Shown here one piece after another: positions 1 to 8,167 of a stretch of 47,243 nt of DNA. This stretch comes from Paludibacteraceae bacterium (GTDB lineage Bacteria > Bacteroidota > Bacteroidia > Bacteroidales > Paludibacteraceae). Where the stretch lies: positions 1-47,243 of the forward strand of contig JAFOFC010000008.1 of NCBI GenBank assembly GCA_017387515.1, read 5' to 3'. Numbering within the stretch: the first letter of the stretch is position 1; every line of letters begins with the position of its first letter. Under the pieces are notes generated by a model, which had not been told where the DNA came from, made no database searches, and worked only from the letters and a program-made list of their open reading frames with translations. The position numbers and the translations under genes are program-made.

Positions 1-44
1 AGCATTACGTTAAATGGTATCTTTACTTCAGAAATAAGGACAAT

Positions 45-105
45 AAAAAGAGAGCAAAATAGTTGATTTGCTCAATAAATAATCAATCTATTTTACTCTC
101 TTTTT
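45..105. terminator. Long A/T-rich stem-loop, probable terminator
   Basis: The left arm starts AAAAAGAGAG at 45 and pairs with the right arm 81-105 ending CTCTCTTTTT. The arms are about 24-25 bp with one mismatch and one bulged base, and the loop is about 12 nt. The right arm ends in a six-T run at 101-106, the usual shape of an intrinsic terminator for plus-strand transcription. The gene it would serve lies outside the window. Confidence 0.5.
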
Positions 106-203
106 TAAGAATGCCACCAACCGTTTTTGGCAACATTACCAAAATTACTCGCATACGCTCGTGATTTTAGGCGGTCGCTCGGCAATAGCCAATAAAATTG
201 GTA

Positions 204-264
204 TATATTTTAAGGACGCATTCTATTACAAGTAAACTTAAATAGAACACATCCTTAAAATATA
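204..264. terminator. Imperfect 24-bp stem-loop downstream of asnS
   Basis: The left arm 204-227 (begins TATATTTTAAGGA) pairs with the right arm 241-264 (ends TCCTTAAAATATA), with three non-matching positions near the middle and a 13-nt loop. It directly abuts the next hairpin at 264-291, so two stems stack in the transcript leaving asnS. A terminator or 3'-end stabilising role is inferred from position. Confidence 0.4.
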
Positions 265-291
265 ATAGCCCAAACTTACGTTTGGACTATT
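264..291 (-). terminator. 12-bp stem-loop just after the asnS stop
   Basis: AATAGCCCAAAC (264-275) pairs with GTTTGGACTATT (280-291) with one mismatch across a 4-nt loop. On the minus strand it begins 14 nt after the asnS stop codon. There is no clear U-tract immediately after it, so termination may depend on this stem together with 204-264. Confidence 0.45.
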
Positions 292-304
292 GCTCTCGCT
301 TGCA

Positions 305-1711
305 CTAAAATTCTAAATTATTGGGTGTGCGAGGGAATGGAATAACATCGCGGATATTGGTCATGCCCGTTACAAATAGTAACAAACGTTCAAAACCTAA
401 ACCAAAGCCCGAGTGAGGAGCAGAACCCCAACGACGGGTATTAAGGTACCACCAAATGTCTTTTTCGGGTACACCCATTTCGGCAGCACGGGTTTTAAGT
501 TTTTCGTAGTCGGCTTCACGTTCAGAACCACCGATGATTTCGCCAATTTTTGGGAATAAGACGTCCATGGCACGTACGGTTTTGCCGTCTTCGTTTTGTT
601 TCATGTAGAACGACTTGATTTCTTTGGGATAATCGGTAAGGATTACGGGACGTTTAAAGTGTTCTTCTACCAAGTAACGTTCGTGTTCTGATTGCAAATC
701 GGTACCCCAACCTACACGGAACTCAAATTTTTTGCCGTTTTTAATGGCTTCTTCTAGAATTTGAATGCCTTCGGTATACGTTAAACGTACAAATTCGTTT
801 TGCAATACAAAGTTGATACGGTCAATCAATTCTTTATCGAACATATCGTTAAGGAATTGAATATCATCTTTACAATTATCTAAAGCCCATTTTAAGCAGA
901 ATTTTACAAAATCTTCTGCCAATTGCATGTTGTCGGCAATGTCGTAGAAAGACATTTCAGGTTCTATCATCCAGAACTCTGACAAGTGACGAGGGGTATT
1001 GGAATTTTCGGCACGGAAAGTTGGACCAAAGGTGTAAATTTCGCCCAACGAAAGTGCGCCCAACTCGCCTTCTAACTGACCCGATACGGTAAGGCTAGCG
1101 TGCTTGCCGTAAAAATCTTGGCTATAATCTACCTTACCTTCTTCGTTTTTAGGCAAGTTTTCTAAATCCATGGTGGTTACGGTAAACATTTGACCAGCAC
1201 CCTCGCAGTCTGAAGCGGTAATAAGAGGGGTGTGGAAATAGTAGAAACCGCGTTGGTGGAAGAAAGTGTGAATAGCCATGGCCATGTTGTGACGAATGCG
1301 GAATACGGCACCAAAGGTATTGGTACGAGGACGCAAATAAGCAATATCGCGCAAAAACTCCATGGAGTGACCTTTCTTTTGCAAAGGATAGGTTTCGGGA
1401 TCGGCTTCACCATAAACCTCTATAGAGGTAGCTTGGATTTCTACCGATTGGCCTTTACCCATAGATTGAACCAAAGTACCGTTTACGCCGATACAAGCAC
1501 CCGTGGTAATTTTTTTCAATTCGTTTTCGTCAAAATTGGCATTATCTACCACAATTTGTATATTGTTGATGGTAGAACCATCGTTCAATGCAATAAAACT
1601 AACGTTTTTATTTCCACGACGGGTACGCACCCATCCTTTAACAATGATGCTTTCGCCGTACGATGTCATTTGCAACGCTTCGGCTACTTTTTTTCTTCCA
1701 ATAATTCCCAT
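305..1711 (-). CDS. asnS: Asparaginyl-tRNA synthetase
   Basis: This class II aminoacyl-tRNA synthetase (468 residues, usual bacterial length) charges tRNA-Asn with asparagine in the cytoplasm. The N-terminal OB-fold anticodon-binding domain covers roughly residues 15-110 ([22 protein letters not shown]). The catalytic core follows, with class II motif 2 ([20 protein letters not shown]) and motif 3 near the end ([13 protein letters not shown]), and the protein ends [10 protein letters not shown]. The start at 1711 gives the typical N-terminus. It is the last gene of the minus-strand series that begins at 8029, but a hairpin (1763-1818) and a candidate promoter (1740-1747) in front of it suggest it is transcribed largely on its own. 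The glycogen cluster upstream has no functional link that I can see. Identity is very secure. Confidence 0.97.
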   Translation of the reverse strand: MGIIGRKKVAEALQMTSYGESIIVKGWVRTRRGNKNVSFIALNDGSTINNIQIVVDNANFDENELKKITTGACIGVNGTLVQSMGKGQSVEIQATSIEVYGEADPETYPLQKKGHSMEFLRDIAYLRPRTNTFGAVFRIRHNMAMAIHTFFHQRGFYYFHTPLITASDCEGAGQMFTVTTMDLENLPKNEEGKVDYSQDFYGKHASLTVSGQLEGELGALSLGEIYTFGPTFRAENSNTPRHLSEFWMIEPEMSFYDIADNMQLAEDFVKFCLKWALDNCKDDIQFLNDMFDKELIDRINFVLQNEFVRLTYTEGIQILEEAIKNGKKFEFRVGWGTDLQSEHERYLVEEHFKRPVILTDYPKEIKSFYMKQNEDGKTVRAMDVLFPKIGEIIGGSEREADYEKLKTRAAEMGVPEKDIWWYLNTRRWGSAPHSGFGLGFERLLLFVTGMTNIRDVIPFPRTPNNLEF

Positions 1712-1739
1712 TATTTTAGAATGTTTGATAATTAGGGTG

Positions 1740-1747
1740 CAAATTTA
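1740..1747 (-). promoter_or_regulatory. Candidate -7 box for asnS
   Basis: On the minus strand this reads TAAATTTG, matching the Bacteroidetes -7 consensus TAnnTTTG, and lies 28 nt before the asnS start codon. I see no good -33 TTTG at the expected distance, where the purine-rich hairpin sits, so the call is tentative. Confidence 0.35.
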
Positions 1748-1762
1748 ATAATAAAAGGAAAA

Positions 1763-1818
1763 ATGAGAAAGGAGAAAGGAGATTTTTCCTACTATATTTC
1801 TCCTTTTTCCTTTCTCAT
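1763..1818 (-). terminator. Purine/pyrimidine stem-loop between DUF4301 gene and asnS
   Basis: The left arm 1763-1782 (ATGAGAAAGGAGAAAGGAGA) pairs with 1799-1818 with a single mismatch over 20 bp; the loop is 16 nt. One arm is nearly all purine and the other nearly all pyrimidine. On the minus strand the stem starts 14 nt after the stop of the DUF4301 gene and is followed by a short T-rich stretch, so it probably terminates or attenuates read-through into asnS. Confidence 0.55.
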
Positions 1819-1832
1819 CTCTCATTTATTTA

Positions 1833-3359
1833 TTATTGGTGTTCGGGGCGAAGTAAATCTTCTAGGGTTTTTACAGGAGTAAAGGTTTCGATGGGAACTT
1901 CTACAAAAATGGTGTTCCAATCGGCCATAGCTCCGTTCCACAAACCGGGTAGTTCTTGAATGGTCATCTCTACGCCGTTTTGTTTCTTTTTAGAGATAAA
2001 TCCCGTGTTTTTGTCGATGTAGTTTTTTAGGTTGAATTTATTGCCTTTGTAGTTTTTAACCGCACAAATTAAATCTACCGGATTAAAGTGCGACGATTCT
2101 TTTACCATATCCACTTGGAAACGGTTGTTAAAATCAATTTGCGATGCCTCTATAATTTGTAAGTTTTTGTGTCCATGTTGGTTACGTACCCAATAAGGAC
2201 CTCCGCCAGGTTCGCCCTCGTTTTTAACCATGCCACACACACGGATGGGACGATTTAGTTTACGCGCCAAATAACTTACGCGTTCGCGAACACTTCGGCT
2301 AAAATACGTCATACTAAATCGAATGTTAAGCAGTTTGGCTGCAAAACCCTCTATGCGCGATAAGCTGCTTTCGCTAACCGAAAGCGACTCAAGGTGATGC
2401 AAACATTCGGCTACACAGGTTTGAATGTGCAACAAGTAGCCCGCCAAGGCCTTTTTGTACAAATAGGTGGTAGGTCTAAGGGCATCGGTGGTAACATTAT
2501 CAATGTTTTTAATAAAGATAAGGTCTGCCTCTAAGGCATTTAAATTCTCTATCAACGCTCCATGCCCACCAGGACGAAACAAAATACTGCCATCTTCATT
2601 GCGCACAACATGTCCTGCTTTATCAAGGGCTATCATATCGGTTTTACCCATTTGTTCTGAAAACTCGATGATGTATTTAACACCAAAACGTGCTTCGTAT
2701 TTGGGTACTACTTGATTTACTTTTTCTTCAAATAAAGCGCGGTGTTCGGGCGATATGGTAAAGTGCAAATGAACGGTTTTATCAAAGGTTTTAGCATAAG
2801 CTGCCCCCTCTACTAGGTGTTCTTCAAAAGCTGTTCTAACCTCGTCATCGTATTTATGAAACAACAACATAGCCTTAGGCTTGGTTTGATAAGCCAAACC
2901 ATCGGTTTGCAAAATGTAATGAGCAATGGTAGAATAATCCTTCTCCTTCAACAATTTTTTTGCCTCTAAACCATGTTTTTCTAAAATGGCAGACAACTCA
3001 TCAAACAATGCCAACTTGGCTACGTTATCCAAACATTTTGTAATGCGACCAAAACCTATTTTCTTTTCTGACGCGTTGTATTTTTGCTCTACATCTATCA
3101 AATCTTTAAACATACGCGAAGCTGCCCCCGAAGCTGGCACAAATTTTACCATGCTTAAATCTTCACGCCTTTGGTCAAACATCTGTGCGTATTCTTCTAC
3201 CTCATCGGGCGTAAAGTGCACAATGCCATCGCCTACCGTTGCAGCACCTGCTAAATTAGCAAACGGAAAACCTGTTTCAAAGTTTTCTATTTGTGTTTGA
3301 AACTGCAATTCGGAAATTCCTTTTTTTTGGAGTTGTTGTAAATCTTTGGTTGAAAGCAT
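1833..3359 (-). CDS. DUF4301 family protein
   Basis: This 508-residue protein belongs to the family known as DUF4301, found almost only in Bacteroidetes. Its function is not established. There is no signal peptide or membrane segment, so it should be cytoplasmic. A conserved stretch near residue 75 reads FVPASGAASRMFK, which resembles the phosphate-binding Gly-rich loop of sugar nucleotidyltransferases (G-x-G-T-R-M type), and FRPGGHGALIENLN follows near residue 260. The resemblance suggests a nucleotide-sugar enzyme, but that is inference. It lies 60 nt downstream of the GH57 gene with no promoter between them, so it is probably co-transcribed with the glycogen genes. That context would fit a sugar-phosphate or nucleotide-sugar role. 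Family membership is confident; function is open. Confidence 0.8.
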   Translation of the reverse strand: MLSTKDLQQLQKKGISELQFQTQIENFETGFPFANLAGAATVGDGIVHFTPDEVEEYAQMFDQRREDLSMVKFVPASGAASRMFKDLIDVEQKYNASEKKIGFGRITKCLDNVAKLALFDELSAILEKHGLEAKKLLKEKDYSTIAHYILQTDGLAYQTKPKAMLLFHKYDDEVRTAFEEHLVEGAAYAKTFDKTVHLHFTISPEHRALFEEKVNQVVPKYEARFGVKYIIEFSEQMGKTDMIALDKAGHVVRNEDGSILFRPGGHGALIENLNALEADLIFIKNIDNVTTDALRPTTYLYKKALAGYLLHIQTCVAECLHHLESLSVSESSLSRIEGFAAKLLNIRFSMTYFSRSVRERVSYLARKLNRPIRVCGMVKNEGEPGGGPYWVRNQHGHKNLQIIEASQIDFNNRFQVDMVKESSHFNPVDLICAVKNYKGNKFNLKNYIDKNTGFISKKKQNGVEMTIQELPGLWNGAMADWNTIFVEVPIETFTPVKTLEDLLRPEHQ

Positions 3360-3419
3360 GATGTTATGATTCGATAAATGGGTGATAAAGTTAGGATAAA
3401 ATGGGTAATTTTAGGCTAC

Positions 3420-4700
3420 CTACGCCTCCTTTTTCTTCTTTTTGGCTGCTTTTAGTTCTTTTTCTAGTTGAGCTATCATCTTTTCTTGGTCGTTGATGGT
3501 TTTTAATAGCTCGTTTAACTCTTCGTTTTCGATAGAGGTGGGATACTCGGCTTCTACACGCAACAAGAAATCTGATAAGATATTCATGTAATTGATAAAC
3601 GCATCGTAGGGTGATTCAAAGCTACTACCCCACGCATTTTTAAAACTCATGTAGCGAAAATAATCGGCACTTTGTAAATGCAACCAATCGCGTTTTAGGT
3701 TCTTTTCTTGGCACAAATTAACCCTTTCGGTTACGCTGTATAGTTTAGCTACGGCTTCTTCTTGTAGCGGGTTGCCCAACATAGCGCTCAAATCTTTTTC
3801 TTCTCCTTGCCACGATAAAGGATAAGGAGCCGTAAGGGCTGCTACAGGTTGGTAATTAGATAAGTTAGAGGGAGTAACAAAACCCACGCCTTTTTCTAAG
3901 GCAATACGGGGCAAGGCACGTAAAAAGTCAAAAATACCCGAATAGTCCTTTTGCACGGCGCCAAAGGTTTCGTAACCCATCCAAATATTAAAAATATCTT
4001 CGCCTTGGGGCGATGCAGCTATCCAATCAACAAACTTATCGGCCGTTAAGGGATATTCAGACCACGAGGTATTGGAAAATTCAAAGGTAACGTGGTTACT
4101 CATCACAAAGTTACGTGCCAACAAATTCAATTTAGGTACATAAGCATGCTGGTACACATAGTTAGGACTGCGCCATCCCAATATGTGCTTTGCTCCTTCC
4201 ATCAAGATGGTTTTATACCCCATCGAGGCTACTTTTTCGCCGATTTCATCGGAATAAATAAAGTCGGTATTACGGAAAGCAGTAGGCTTTTTTCCAAACA
4301 ATTCTTTGATTTTGGCAGCATGTTTGTTTACCTGACGCTCAAACTCGTCCATATCAAAAATAGAGGCCATGGAATGTCCATAAGGCTCTGCCAAAAATTC
4401 TACCTGGCCCGTTGCTGCCAACTCTTGGAACGAATCAATAACCTCTGGGGCATATTGTTCTAGCTGTTCAATAACAGCACCCGATAGCGAAAAGGCGCAA
4501 TTAAACGCCTTGCCAGAGGATTGGATTAATTCCAGCAAAATTTTATTGGCTGGCAAAAACGATTTTTCTGCCAAATAACGTACGCGATCTTCGGTAGCAA
4601 AATCGTCGTAATAATAATGATCGTTCCCTATTTCAAAAAAACGATAACGTTTTAGGGCATAGGGAATGTGAACTTCAAAGTATAAGCAGATGTTCTTCAT
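3420..4700 (-). CDS. GH57 family alpha-amylase/glucanotransferase-like protein
   Basis: This 426-residue cytoplasmic protein has the fold of glycoside hydrolase family 57, which acts on alpha-1,4-glucans. The start MKNICLYFEVHIPYALKRY corresponds to conserved region 1, with HIP in place of the common HQP. FLAEPYGHSM (about residue 102) and KPTAFRNTDFIYSDEIG (about residue 140) are further conserved blocks. The C-terminus (about 385-426) is a Lys/Glu-rich coiled coil ending KKKKKEA. Bacteroides species carry the same gene next to a glycogen synthase and a debranching enzyme, and that order is kept here. The role is probably glycogen or maltodextrin turnover; hydrolase versus transferase activity cannot be told from sequence alone. 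Confidence 0.88.
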   Translation of the reverse strand: MKNICLYFEVHIPYALKRYRFFEIGNDHYYYDDFATEDRVRYLAEKSFLPANKILLELIQSSGKAFNCAFSLSGAVIEQLEQYAPEVIDSFQELAATGQVEFLAEPYGHSMASIFDMDEFERQVNKHAAKIKELFGKKPTAFRNTDFIYSDEIGEKVASMGYKTILMEGAKHILGWRSPNYVYQHAYVPKLNLLARNFVMSNHVTFEFSNTSWSEYPLTADKFVDWIAASPQGEDIFNIWMGYETFGAVQKDYSGIFDFLRALPRIALEKGVGFVTPSNLSNYQPVAALTAPYPLSWQGEEKDLSAMLGNPLQEEAVAKLYSVTERVNLCQEKNLKRDWLHLQSADYFRYMSFKNAWGSSFESPYDAFINYMNILSDFLLRVEAEYPTSIENEELNELLKTINDQEKMIAQLEKELKAAKKKKKEA

Positions 4701-4710
4701 ATTGTTGATG

Positions 4711-4824
4711 CGTTTAGTCGTTTAGTTTTTTAGTTTGCTTCGCTCATGAAGTTGCTCACGTTCGGCATAATCAAAGTAAACTTTGCTTCTGCACTCACTT
4801 AATCGCAACTTTAATCGTTTAGTC
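4711..4824. repeat. Intergenic element with octamer repeats and an internal hairpin
   Basis: Between the glycogen synthase-like gene and the GH57 gene, 4711-4734 is three near-repeats of CGTTTAGT (two exact, a third with two changes). The motif CGTTTAGTCG recurs at 4815-4824, overlapping the last codons of the upstream gene. In between is a small hairpin (AAAGT/ACTTT) and no promoter I recognise. It resembles the short dispersed intergenic sequences common in Bacteroidetes genomes; its role is unknown. Confidence 0.4.
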
Positions 4825-6078
4825 GCGATACACCACAGCGTTATAAATATCGCGGACTTTAAGGCCAGCTTTGTCCCATGTAATGCGGTTTACCTCGTCG
4901 CGCCCCTCTTTGCTTAAGGTTTGGTATATGGCGGGGTATTCTACAATGGCATAAATGGCATCGGCCATGGCGTCTATGTCCCAATAATCGGTTTTAATGG
5001 CATGATCTAAAATTTCGGCACAACCCGATTGCTTGGATATAATAGAAGGCGTTCCTACTTGCATGGCCTCTAGGGGCGATATTCCAAAGGGTTCTGATAC
5101 CGATGGCATCATATACACATCGCTATCGGCCAACATTTGTGTTACTTGTTTGCCTTTTAAAAAGCCAGGAAAGTGCACCTTATCGGCAATACCACGTTCG
5201 GCAACTAGGTCTATCATGGCTTGCATTTTATCGCCGCTGCCAGCCATTACAAAACGTACATTTTTAGTACGCTGCAATACCCTAGCAGCTGCCTCTACAA
5301 AATATTCAGGGCCTTTTTGCATGGTAATACGTCCCAAAAAAGTAACCAACTTTTCTTTTCTTGGTGTTTTTACAAACTGCTCTACGTTGGGTATGGGGTC
5401 TACCGCATTGTGCACGGTAGTTACTTTACGGGGGTCTTGGTGGTATTTTTCTATAACGGTTCGGCGGGTTAAATCGCTTACACAAATAATGTGGTCGGCT
5501 ATATCCATGCCTCGTTTTTCGATGCTATACACCGTAGGGTTTACTTGCCCGCGACTGCGGTCAAAATCGGTAGCGTGCACATGAATAACCAAGGGTTTGC
5601 CCGATATTTGTTTAGCAAAAATACCAGCAGGATAGGTAAGCCAATCGTGCGAGTGAATCACGTCAAACTCTAAACTATGAGCTAGGACGCCTGCTACCGC
5701 CTCGTAATTGTCTATTTCTTGCAATAAGTTATCGGGATACCTGCCCGAAAACTCGATACAACCTATGTTATTGGTTCCAATGCGGCTGTAATCGTATCGG
5801 ATATGGTCGCGGTAATAATAATACTCGTTGGGATGCATAATGCCACCCAAGGTTCTCTCCACCTCGTCGTACGATGCCTCTTTCCAAACCACAGGAACGT
5901 TGCACGCCCCTATAATTTTTAAGAAACTTTGATCTTCGTCGCCATAGGGTTTGGGTATGACAAACGTAATAGACAAATCTTCTTGCTCTGCCATGCCGCG
6001 GGTTAGCCCGTAACTGGCAGTGCCTAAACCTCCTAATATATGGGGTGGAAATTCCCACCCAAACATCAATGCTTTCAT
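4819..6078 (-). CDS. Glycogen synthase-like GT-B glycosyltransferase
   Basis: This 419-residue GT-B retaining glycosyltransferase is of the GT5/GT4 type. The N-terminus MKALMFGWEFPPHILGGLGT is the glycogen/starch synthase signature (a P-P-x-x-x-G-G-L-G loop that binds the nucleotide sugar). VTFLGRITMQKGPEYFVEAA opens the second Rossmann domain, and EPFGISPLEAMQVGTP (about residue 330) holds the conserved E-x7-E motif. It has no signal peptide. It lies 10 nt after the debranching enzyme and upstream of the GH57 gene, the arrangement known from Bacteroides where it is annotated as glycogen synthase. It most likely extends alpha-1,4-glucan chains from a nucleotide-glucose donor. I leave the symbol blank because it is shorter than classical GlgA. 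Confidence 0.85.
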   Translation of the reverse strand: MKALMFGWEFPPHILGGLGTASYGLTRGMAEQEDLSITFVIPKPYGDEDQSFLKIIGACNVPVVWKEASYDEVERTLGGIMHPNEYYYYRDHIRYDYSRIGTNNIGCIEFSGRYPDNLLQEIDNYEAVAGVLAHSLEFDVIHSHDWLTYPAGIFAKQISGKPLVIHVHATDFDRSRGQVNPTVYSIEKRGMDIADHIICVSDLTRRTVIEKYHQDPRKVTTVHNAVDPIPNVEQFVKTPRKEKLVTFLGRITMQKGPEYFVEAAARVLQRTKNVRFVMAGSGDKMQAMIDLVAERGIADKVHFPGFLKGKQVTQMLADSDVYMMPSVSEPFGISPLEAMQVGTPSIISKQSGCAEILDHAIKTDYWDIDAMADAIYAIVEYPAIYQTLSKEGRDEVNRITWDKAGLKVRDIYNAVVYRD

Positions 6079-6088
6079 GGTAAAAGGT

Positions 6089-8029
6089 TTATTGCATATT
6101 GTTTAATAACTGTATCGTTCTAAGAATTTCGCCCACAGAAGGTGCATACGACATGGCACCATGTCCTTTAAAGGGTGGATTTCCGTCGTGCAACTCCGAT
6201 AGCGTACCTACACATAGTTTTTTCATCTCGGCTTCCATACCAATAAGTAGTCGTTCTACAAACGAAACACCACCTTGCTTGTGTAGTTTAAGGTAAGCCT
6301 CGGCATAAGCACCGGTAAACCAAGGCCAAACCGGACCATTGTGGTAATTACGATTGCGTTCTAACATACCCCCTACGTAATTGGGACGGTACGAACCACT
6401 TTTGGGACTTAAACTACGCAATCCCTTGGTAGTAAGCAATTCGCGTGTACAAACATCTAATACAGATTTTTGCTGTTGCCTACTAAGGGGCGAAAAAGGA
6501 AGCGAAACTGCCAATATCATGTTGGGGCGAACCTCAACATCACGGTACTGACCATTAACGTAATCGTACAAATAAAGCCCGTTCCAAAAAGTAGCGGTAA
6601 ACGACTGTGCTACATCGGTTGCCAATTTTTCTAATTCTGTACGCACAGCAACATCATTGGTTAACTGTTGAGCAAAACAAAGGGCGTTGTACCACAAGGC
6701 ATTGATTTCTACCACATAGCCTGTACGTGGAGTAATAGGTAGACCATTCTCTGTAGCATTCATCCATGTCATGGGCACATGGGTACCATCAACGTATAGC
6801 AAACCATCTTGTTGCATGTACACATGTGGATGCTGTTGATTGGCAATAAAATGCACGGCCTGTACTACAAATTGTGCCATTTCATCGTATAAATCTCCCC
6901 TTGATATTTGTTCGTTGTATTGCTGCAACGCCCACACCAACCAAAGCAACGCATCGGGCGCATCAAGTTCGGATATAACTGAATTAGGCAGACCATCCAT
7001 AAAAGATCGAGACGCAGCCATGGCCGTTTGTGCCAACGATTCAAACAATTGGGGTTGACCTATGGCCAAACTACAGCCTGGCATGGCAATAAATTGATCG
7101 CGCGCACGCACCTTAAACCATGGATACCCTGCCAATAAATACAATCCATCGCCTACTTTCTTGGTAAACTGAATGGCGGCATTGCGCAAACATTGGTACA
7201 TATCTTTACGGGCATGGCGTAAGGCCAACTCTATATCCCACATCTTTTTTAACTGAGTAGGCGACACCTCCGATATACCTGCCGACACATAGATGCTTTC
7301 GCCATTTTTAATGGACATCTCAAAATAGCCTGGGACCAATAAATCTTCGGTGTACGGACAACCTCTTTCTTGCTCTTTGGCATACATTATATGGTTGTAC
7401 CAATGAGGATTGTGTATATATTGGGGTTGTTTAGAAAACTGCAAATACAAGGATGGATAGTTGGAATAAAGCTGAAACGAAGCCCCTTTACTGGCCGTTA
7501 CAAAATTAGTGGATGCATACTGATTTGCTTGGGATAGCTGATGTACACTGCGAAACGCCAAAAAGGGTTTAAAGCGAATGGTGGTTGCCGAATGGGCTTG
7601 CAACAAGGTATATTTGGTAAGGGTGCGCGCCTCGTTCGACACCATTAGGCGTTCTTTAGAAATAATAACCCCACCTACTCGATAAATGGTTTTTGAAATA
7701 ACCTCGCAACTAAACTCACGAATGTATTTATGACCATTAGGACTAAAAGTGCCTCCTTCATACTGATGTACTCCTAAGTTAAATTCAGCACTGTGTTGAA
7801 TAATGGTTTCGTCAAGTGACGATAGCAAAATGTGGTTGTCGTCGTCGATAGCAGGAATAGGAATTACCAACTGCCCATGATATTTTCGGGTATTGCAATC
7901 TACTAGTGTAGTACTATTATACGCACCCGAGCGATTGGTGCGCAACATCTCCTTAGTAAGAGACTTTTCTAAATTTGCTAAAATGGTCTTGTCGAAGTTT
8001 AAGTAGTTCATGCCCGTATAATTTTGCAA
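6089..8029 (-). CDS. Glycogen debranching enzyme (amylo-alpha-1,6-glucosidase)
   Basis: This 646-residue cytoplasmic enzyme of the bacterial GDE family (GH133-like) removes alpha-1,6-linked branch stubs from glycogen. The N-terminal GDE domain starts near residue 30 with NRSGAYNSTTLVDCNTRKYHG. The C-terminal alpha/alpha-barrel (about 270-640) contains LAGYPWFKVRARDQFIAMPG, a variant of the usual W-G-R-D segment, and NGPVWPWFTGAYAEAYLK, with GEILRTIQLL at the end. It is the first gene of the glycogen cluster, 10 nt ahead of the synthase gene, so synthesis and debranching are presumably expressed together. A candidate promoter lies at 8080-8087. Confidence 0.92.
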   Translation of the reverse strand: MQNYTGMNYLNFDKTILANLEKSLTKEMLRTNRSGAYNSTTLVDCNTRKYHGQLVIPIPAIDDDNHILLSSLDETIIQHSAEFNLGVHQYEGGTFSPNGHKYIREFSCEVISKTIYRVGGVIISKERLMVSNEARTLTKYTLLQAHSATTIRFKPFLAFRSVHQLSQANQYASTNFVTASKGASFQLYSNYPSLYLQFSKQPQYIHNPHWYNHIMYAKEQERGCPYTEDLLVPGYFEMSIKNGESIYVSAGISEVSPTQLKKMWDIELALRHARKDMYQCLRNAAIQFTKKVGDGLYLLAGYPWFKVRARDQFIAMPGCSLAIGQPQLFESLAQTAMAASRSFMDGLPNSVISELDAPDALLWLVWALQQYNEQISRGDLYDEMAQFVVQAVHFIANQQHPHVYMQQDGLLYVDGTHVPMTWMNATENGLPITPRTGYVVEINALWYNALCFAQQLTNDVAVRTELEKLATDVAQSFTATFWNGLYLYDYVNGQYRDVEVRPNMILAVSLPFSPLSRQQQKSVLDVCTRELLTTKGLRSLSPKSGSYRPNYVGGMLERNRNYHNGPVWPWFTGAYAEAYLKLHKQGGVSFVERLLIGMEAEMKKLCVGTLSELHDGNPPFKGHGAMSYAPSVGEILRTIQLLNNMQ

Positions 8030-8079
8030 TCGTTTGCTAAATTATACATAAATTACAGATTTACCAAATATTTTTTTGC

Positions 8080-8087
8080 CAAAATTA
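8080..8087 (-). promoter_or_regulatory. Candidate -7 box for the glycogen cluster
   Basis: The minus strand reads TAATTTTG (TAnnTTTG consensus), about 50 nt before the start of the debranching enzyme gene. The nearest TTTG upstream (8112-8115) is 24 nt away, slightly farther than the usual 19-21. This 138-bp gap between prmC and the debranching gene holds no other feature I can support. Confidence 0.4.
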
Positions 8088-8167
8088 TACTACAAAACTT
8101 GCTCATTTAGCCAAAAATAGCTCATTATTAACAAATAAAGATGTATTACAACTACATCAAGTAAGAA

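Larger units (their letters stand above)
1..304. other. Non-coding, hairpin-rich intergenic region left of asnS
   Basis: No convincing coding sequence is visible in this stretch. It holds three stem-loops described separately (45-105, 204-264, 264-291). It lies downstream of asnS, which is read leftward, so the hairpins nearest 304 probably end the asnS transcript. The leftmost hairpin, with its T-rich right side on the plus strand, could terminate a gene entering from outside the window. Apart from these hairpins I see nothing I can name. Confidence 0.6.

Noticed and set aside
1232..1735. Long plus-strand open frame opposite asnS
   Set aside because: It lies fully inside the secure asnS gene on the other strand, has no recognisable domain, and reads as an antisense shadow of conserved asnS codons.
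4741..4810. Small protein gene on the minus strand in the glycogen cluster gap
   Set aside because: A short frame exists, but the sequence is repeat-like, has no promoter, and looks like non-coding intergenic sequence.
5033..5584. 183-codon plus-strand frame opposite the glycogen synthase-like gene
   Set aside because: The minus-strand glycosyltransferase motifs are unambiguous across this stretch; the frame is Cys/Ser/Thr-rich with no family likeness.
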